From Bacteroidales bacterium (GTDB lineage: Bacteria > Bacteroidota > Bacteroidia > Bacteroidales > UBA7960): a DNA stretch of 9,503 nt. Under the pieces are notes generated by a model. That model searched no databases. It was not told the origin of the DNA and saw nothing but the letters and a program-made list of their open reading frames with translations. This document shows, one piece after another, positions 5,945-9,503 of the stretch. The stretch spans positions 1-9,503 of the forward strand of contig SLOR01000061.1 in NCBI GenBank assembly GCA_007132395.1, written 5' to 3'. The stretch's first letter is position 1. Each line of letters begins with the position of its first letter. Position numbers and translations under genes: made by a program.

Positions 5945-7147
5945 ATGAATTCTCATTTGCCCGGCAAACCTTTAAAAGTCCTTTTTTTGTCAGCGTGGTA
6001 CCCTACACGTTACGACAGCATGTTCGGGTTATTTGTACAAAAACATGCCCGGGCCGTGGCATTGCAAAACCATGTGGTGGTAATACACGTGTGCCGCCAG
6101 CAGGGAAAACAAGAAAAAACATTCGCAGAAACACGACAGGAAGGCAAGTTGCACGAATATATCCTGTATTATCGCCACCGGGAAAAAGGACTGCTGAAAA
6201 GACCGGCAAATTTCCTTCGCTGGGTAGCTGCATATTACAAAGCCTTGCGCTGGATGAAGCAGAACCATGGGCTGCCCGACATTTGCCATGTAAACATTCT
6301 TACACGTACCGCACTTTGGGCATATTACCTTAAATGGCGATACAAAATTCCTTATGTAATCAGCGAGCATTGGTCAAGATATTTTGACACGCATAGCCTG
6401 AGTATGGGAGTTTTGCACAAAAGACTTACAAAATATCTCATTGGGCAATCTGGTGGCCTCACCGTGGTATCAGAAAAACTGGGAGATGCAATGGTTAAAC
6501 AAGGTTTGTGTAAATCCTTCGATTTACTTCCCAATGTGGTAGACACACGGTTGTTCAGGATACGCCCCCACGCAGAAAACGCTGAACGCAAAACCCTTGT
6601 TCATATCAGCTGTTTTGAGGAAATATCGAAAAATATGTCGGGAATTTTGCATGGGGTGAAGTTGCTTTCGCAAAAGCGAAACGACTTTATTTTGCAAATG
6701 GTGGGCGAAGGGGCCGACTTACCGGCGAGCATTGCACTGGCGGAAGAACTGGGCATTAAAGACAAGCATGTTGTATTTACGGGATTATTGGAAGGAGAAA
6801 AATTGGCAAAACTTCTCAGCCGGGCCCGGGCACTGGTGCTTTTCAGCCATTACGAAACCTTCGGAATAGTGGTATACGAAAGCCTGGCCTGCGGCATCCC
6901 CGTGGCGGTAAGCAATGTAGCCGATTTCAGCAGGCACATTTCACAACAACTGGGTGTGATTACTCCAGATACCGGGCCTGCCACTATCGCGAAAACCATG
7001 GATTACATGCTGGACAATTACCAGAATTATAAACCCGAAGAATTGCGCAGTTTTATCACACAAAACTACAGCCCGGAAACTATTAGCCTAAAAACCAATC
7101 ATTTGTACCAAAGCGTTTTGGGCAAAACCTCCAAAAGGCACCCATAA
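5945..7147 (+). CDS. Glycosyltransferase family 4 (GT-B fold), surface glycan synthesis
   Basis: This 400-residue protein is a likely cytoplasmic, retaining glycosyltransferase that transfers a sugar from a nucleotide donor to a lipid-linked or polysaccharide acceptor. The N-terminal acceptor-binding domain starts with KVLFLSAWYPTRYDSMFGLF (residues 11-30), typical of GT4 enzymes. The C-terminal donor-binding domain begins near residue 216, with SCFEEISKNMSGIL (222-235) containing the phosphate-binding Lys. The E-x7-E signature is complete (Glu304 and Glu312 in ETFGIVVYESLACGIPV). I prefer the ATG at 5945 because the first beta strand then lies 10 residues in; the ATG at 5882 would add 21 unusual residues (MSISKKQYVFLRN...). 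The stop is 12 bases from the flippase start, so the two are probably co-transcribed. Donor and acceptor cannot be told from the sequence. Confidence 0.9.
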   Translation: MNSHLPGKPLKVLFLSAWYPTRYDSMFGLFVQKHARAVALQNHVVVIHVCRQQGKQEKTFAETRQEGKLHEYILYYRHREKGLLKRPANFLRWVAAYYKALRWMKQNHGLPDICHVNILTRTALWAYYLKWRYKIPYVISEHWSRYFDTHSLSMGVLHKRLTKYLIGQSGGLTVVSEKLGDAMVKQGLCKSFDLLPNVVDTRLFRIRPHAENAERKTLVHISCFEEISKNMSGILHGVKLLSQKRNDFILQMVGEGADLPASIALAEELGIKDKHVVFTGLLEGEKLAKLLSRARALVLFSHYETFGIVVYESLACGIPVAVSNVADFSRHISQQLGVITPDTGPATIAKTMDYMLDNYQNYKPEELRSFITQNYSPETISLKTNHLYQSVLGKTSKRHP

Positions 7148-7159
7148 ACATAACCAACT

Positions 7160-8452
7160 ATGTTTAAACATATAGCAGGTACCACGCTTACAAAAATTGC
7201 CATTACCGCTCTGGGGTTTCTCACGGTGATAATGGCAACACGCCATCTGGGTGCAGAGCAATACGGAAACATCAGTATGTTTCTGCTGAGTTTGTCGTTG
7301 CTGCAGCTTGTATGTGGCATAGCAGGCGGTCCGGCGCTGGTTTACCTGGTGCCCCGCTCACCATTACCCCGACTATTGGCGGTGTCATTTACCTGGGCAA
7401 TCATAGTACATGTATTGGCCTATGTCATTCTGTTTTACACGCAGTTATTTCAAAAGGACATGCTGCACCACCTGATAATGCTTTCTTTTCTGTTTTACCT
7501 CAATTCTTTTGCCTACACGGTTTTACTTGGGAAACAAAAAATACAGGTTTTTAATCTCATTTTACTTTTACAGGCTGCATCACTACTGGCCGTTTTTGGG
7601 GTAAACCTGTTAATGGCAACTGAAAAAAGTTTTTTGCTTTATATCCATAGCCTATATTGGGCATACGGGCTGGCAACCCTGACAGGATGGGCCTTTATTG
7701 CCCGCTATTTCAGTGAAGAATCTAAAACCGGCTTGTTCAGCGGATGGGCAAAAATGATTCGCTATGGAGGTTTCCTGCAAATTGCCAATGCATTGCAATT
7801 GCTTAACTACCGGCTGTCTTATTTTCTTATGGATAACTTTATGGGGCGGGCTTTCCTGGGCATATATACCAGCGGGGTCCAATTATCGGAAGGAGTATGG
7901 ATTTTCGGGAAAAGTTTTGCCCTGGTACAGTACAGCAGCATCTCCAACAATCAGGATCCGGAGTATGCCCGAATCACGAGCATACGGCTCATCAAAATAA
8001 TCGCGGCCATTGTTGCATTTTGCCTGGCAGGCCTGCTGGTTCTGCCAGCATGGGTTTACGCCTATGTTTTCGGGGAGGGATTTGAAAAAGTAAAAACGGT
8101 AATCATCTATATGGCACCGGGCATATTTACCCTGAGCCTTTCGCAGATTTTCAGTCATTATTTTTCTGGCACAGGCAAACAACAGCATAACGCCATAGGC
8201 TCAGCAATTGGCCTGATTATTACCCTGGCATGTGGTATATTTCTGATACCCCGTTTCGGACTGGCCGGCGCCGGTATTACAGCCTCGCTTGCGTACACGG
8301 GAAGCACAATTTACCAGTGGATAATGTTTATTGAGATTACAGGAAGTCGCTTCAGGGATTTTCTTTACACTACATCTGATTTACATGACCTGCGGGAAAA
8401 GTTGAAAAGAAAAAAAAAGGAAAAATCAGGAAGCAAGGCAAATCAGCCATAA
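7160..8452 (+). CDS. Wzx-like oligosaccharide flippase (MATE/MOP superfamily)
   Basis: This 430-residue integral membrane protein has about twelve hydrophobic segments (for example 9-26, 40-62, 73-94, 103-122, 129-152, 160-181, 278-305, 314-334, 345-363 and 367-394). The N-terminus (TTLTKIAITALGFLTVIMAT, then RHLGAEQYGNISMF at 28-41) is the typical opening of polysaccharide biosynthesis flippases, which move undecaprenyl-linked glycans across the inner membrane. The GLAGAGITASLAYT segment at 367-380 is also typical. The protein ends in a very basic tail (about 406-430, LKRKKKEKSGSK), likely cytoplasmic. It follows the glycosyltransferase by 12 bases, consistent with a shared role in exporting a surface glycan. 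No polymerase or ligase is visible nearby. The last 10 bases overlap the convergent histidine kinase gene. Confidence 0.88.
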   Translation: MFKHIAGTTLTKIAITALGFLTVIMATRHLGAEQYGNISMFLLSLSLLQLVCGIAGGPALVYLVPRSPLPRLLAVSFTWAIIVHVLAYVILFYTQLFQKDMLHHLIMLSFLFYLNSFAYTVLLGKQKIQVFNLILLLQAASLLAVFGVNLLMATEKSFLLYIHSLYWAYGLATLTGWAFIARYFSEESKTGLFSGWAKMIRYGGFLQIANALQLLNYRLSYFLMDNFMGRAFLGIYTSGVQLSEGVWIFGKSFALVQYSSISNNQDPEYARITSIRLIKIIAAIVAFCLAGLLVLPAWVYAYVFGEGFEKVKTVIIYMAPGIFTLSLSQIFSHYFSGTGKQQHNAIGSAIGLIITLACGIFLIPRFGLAGAGITASLAYTGSTIYQWIMFIEITGSRFRDFLYTTSDLHDLREKLKRKKKEKSGSKANQP

Positions 8453-8460
8453 AGGGCTGA
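8443..8460. terminator. Weak hairpin spanning both convergent stop codons
   Basis: TCAGCC (8443-8448) and GGCTGA (8455-8460) form a 6-base-pair stem with a 6-base loop that includes the TAA of the flippase gene, while the TGA of the kinase gene lies in one arm. The T run on the minus side is only three bases long and there is none on the plus side, so it is at best a weak bidirectional terminator. Confidence 0.3.
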
Positions 8461-9503
8461 GCCGGAAGACTGATTTTGTTTGTTTGTCCACATTAGCAGT
8501 TTTTCATACAACTGCTGGGGCCTGAAGGGCTTTGTTATGTAGTCATCCAATCCCAGTTCAATAAATCTTTCTGCATCACCTTCCAGGGCATTGGCACTCA
8601 GGCCGACAACCGGGCAAAGCTGATTGCCATGCAGGCGCCTGAGCTCTTTGCATGCCGATATACCATCCATTACAGGCATCTGTATATCCATAAGAATAAT
8701 ATCGTATTTGCCGGGAGCATATAGTTCTATGGCTTCCTGTCCGTTTCGGGCAAAATCAACATCGCAACCTGCATTAAAAAGCATGAAGCCCACCACTTTC
8801 TGGTTTACCAACTTGTCTTCTACATGCAGGATTCTCAGATTGAAATTCAGCAACTCCCTGCTGATTTCCTCTTCCTTCTTCTCATCGTCTTTATTATCGT
8901 AATGCGCCTTGAAGGTAAACGTGAAAATACTTCCTTGGTCCTGTTCACTCTCTACTTTTATATCTCCTCCCATGAGGTTGGAAAGTTCTTTGCAGATAGC
9001 AAGGCCCAGCCCGGTTCCTTCAAAAGGCCGTACGAAAGAAGTTTCAATCTGGGTGTACTTTTCGAAAATCTGATTCTGGTTTTCCTTACTGATTCCCAGC
9101 CCTGTATCTTTCACCTGGCAAGATAACTGCAAGGTATTCTCCGTTTTCTCAATGATATCAAACGTAACGGAAATTTCGCCCATTCTCGTAAATTTAAAGG
9201 AATTGGACAATAGATTGTTGACAAGTTGCTTAAGTCGATTCTCATCCACAAATACCATTTTGGGTAGTAACGGATTAATTTGCCAACTGAATATAATTCC
9301 CTTATGTCTGGCCTGGGGTTGATAGATTTCGGAAATCTGCTCCATAAATTTGGCCAAATTAATCTGAACAGGTTTAAGTTCCATTTTTCCGGCTTCTATT
9401 TTACTCAGGTCGAGAATATCGTTGATGATATTAAGCAGGTTTTCGGAGGATATCTTGATGTTACGCAAATACTCCTGTTGTGCCATATTCAGGCTGGAGC
9501 GCA
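8443..9503 (-). CDS. Hybrid sensor histidine kinase, C-terminal part (HisKA end, HATPase, receiver)
   Basis: The gene runs off the right edge; the frame stays open to 9503, so the Met at 9486 (EYLRNIKISSENLLNIINDI) is internal, and the H-box and any sensor domain lie outside the window. Residues are numbered from that Met. The end of the HisKA dimerisation helix is at 1-34. The HATPase domain (about 60-195) has an N box (DENRLKQLVNNLLSN, Asn91/Asn95), a G1 box DTGLGIS at 127-133 and a G2 box GTGLGL at 157-162. A charged linker (KDDEKKEEE) leads to a receiver domain (about 217-335) with acidic pair Glu223/Asp224, phosphoacceptor Asp267 (MDIQMPVMDG), Ser297 and Lys319 (YITKPF). All key residues seen are intact. 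It probably phosphorylates its own receiver and passes the signal through a phosphorelay. No output domain follows the receiver. The stop overlaps the flippase gene. Confidence 0.93.
   Translation of the reverse strand, partial: RSSLNMAQQEYLRNIKISSENLLNIINDILDLSKIEAGKMELKPVQINLAKFMEQISEIYQPQARHKGIIFSWQINPLLPKMVFVDENRLKQLVNNLLSNSFKFTRMGEISVTFDIIEKTENTLQLSCQVKDTGLGISKENQNQIFEKYTQIETSFVRPFEGTGLGLAICKELSNLMGGDIKVESEQDQGSIFTFTFKAHYDNKDDEKKEEEISRELLNFNLRILHVEDKLVNQKVVGFMLFNAGCDVDFARNGQEAIELYAPGKYDIILMDIQMPVMDGISACKELRRLHGNQLCPVVGLSANALEGDAERFIELGLDDYITKPFRPQQLYEKLLMWTNKQNQSSGSALYG

Noticed and set aside
5762..5956. 64-residue minus-strand open frame over the region before the glycosyltransferase
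   Set aside because: The product (MRIHKTENTFTDISQKY...) resembles no family I know, overlaps the probable promoter and the start of a convincing gene, and has no supporting signal.

Overview
The window looks like chromosomal DNA from a member of the Bacteroidota, most likely a Bacteroidales/Marinilabiliales-type lineage. Three things point there: a large secreted protein with SprB-type repeats and a type IX secretion (T9SS) type A C-terminal sorting domain, several TAnnTTTG-type -7 promoter elements, and a ccmB-ccmC-ccmD order with no ccmA directly upstream. Shine-Dalgarno sequences are not conspicuous. No transposase, integrase, CRISPR array or phage gene was seen.

Layout from left to right. 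(1) 20-1556, minus strand: ccmB, ccmC and a small ccmD-like gene that was identified by hand translation. They form a compact operon for exporting or presenting heme during c-type cytochrome maturation, which probably continues past the left edge. (2) 1622-1650: a strong hairpin terminator separating ccmB from the next gene upstream on the same strand. (3) 1691-5341, minus strand: a 1216-residue secreted, multidomain surface protein with a signal peptide, a jelly-roll/MAM-like N-terminal domain, two further beta-rich regions, eight about 75-residue SprB-like repeats and a T9SS sorting domain. (4) 5342-5944: regulatory DNA holding the adhesin's probable promoter and long leader, a strong terminator, tRNA-His(GTG) on the minus strand, and the region upstream of the next genes. 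(5) 5945-8452, plus strand: a GT4-type glycosyltransferase and a Wzx-like polysaccharide flippase, 12 bases apart, which look like a two-gene cell-surface glycan unit. (6) 8443-9503, minus strand: the C-terminal part of a hybrid histidine kinase (HisKA end, HATPase, receiver) that runs off the right edge and overlaps the flippase tail-to-tail by 10 bases.

The genes fall into separate transcription units: respiratory cytochrome maturation, one secreted adhesin-like protein, a tRNA, a surface polysaccharide pair and a sensor kinase. I see no convincing sign of an undescribed multi-gene system. The points most worth a second look are the adhesin's repeat architecture (a glycine/aspartate insert in repeat 5 and a lost cysteine in repeat 8), the adhesin promoter that shares bases with the tRNA terminator, its roughly 160-base leader, and the U-U mismatch in the tRNA-His acceptor stem.
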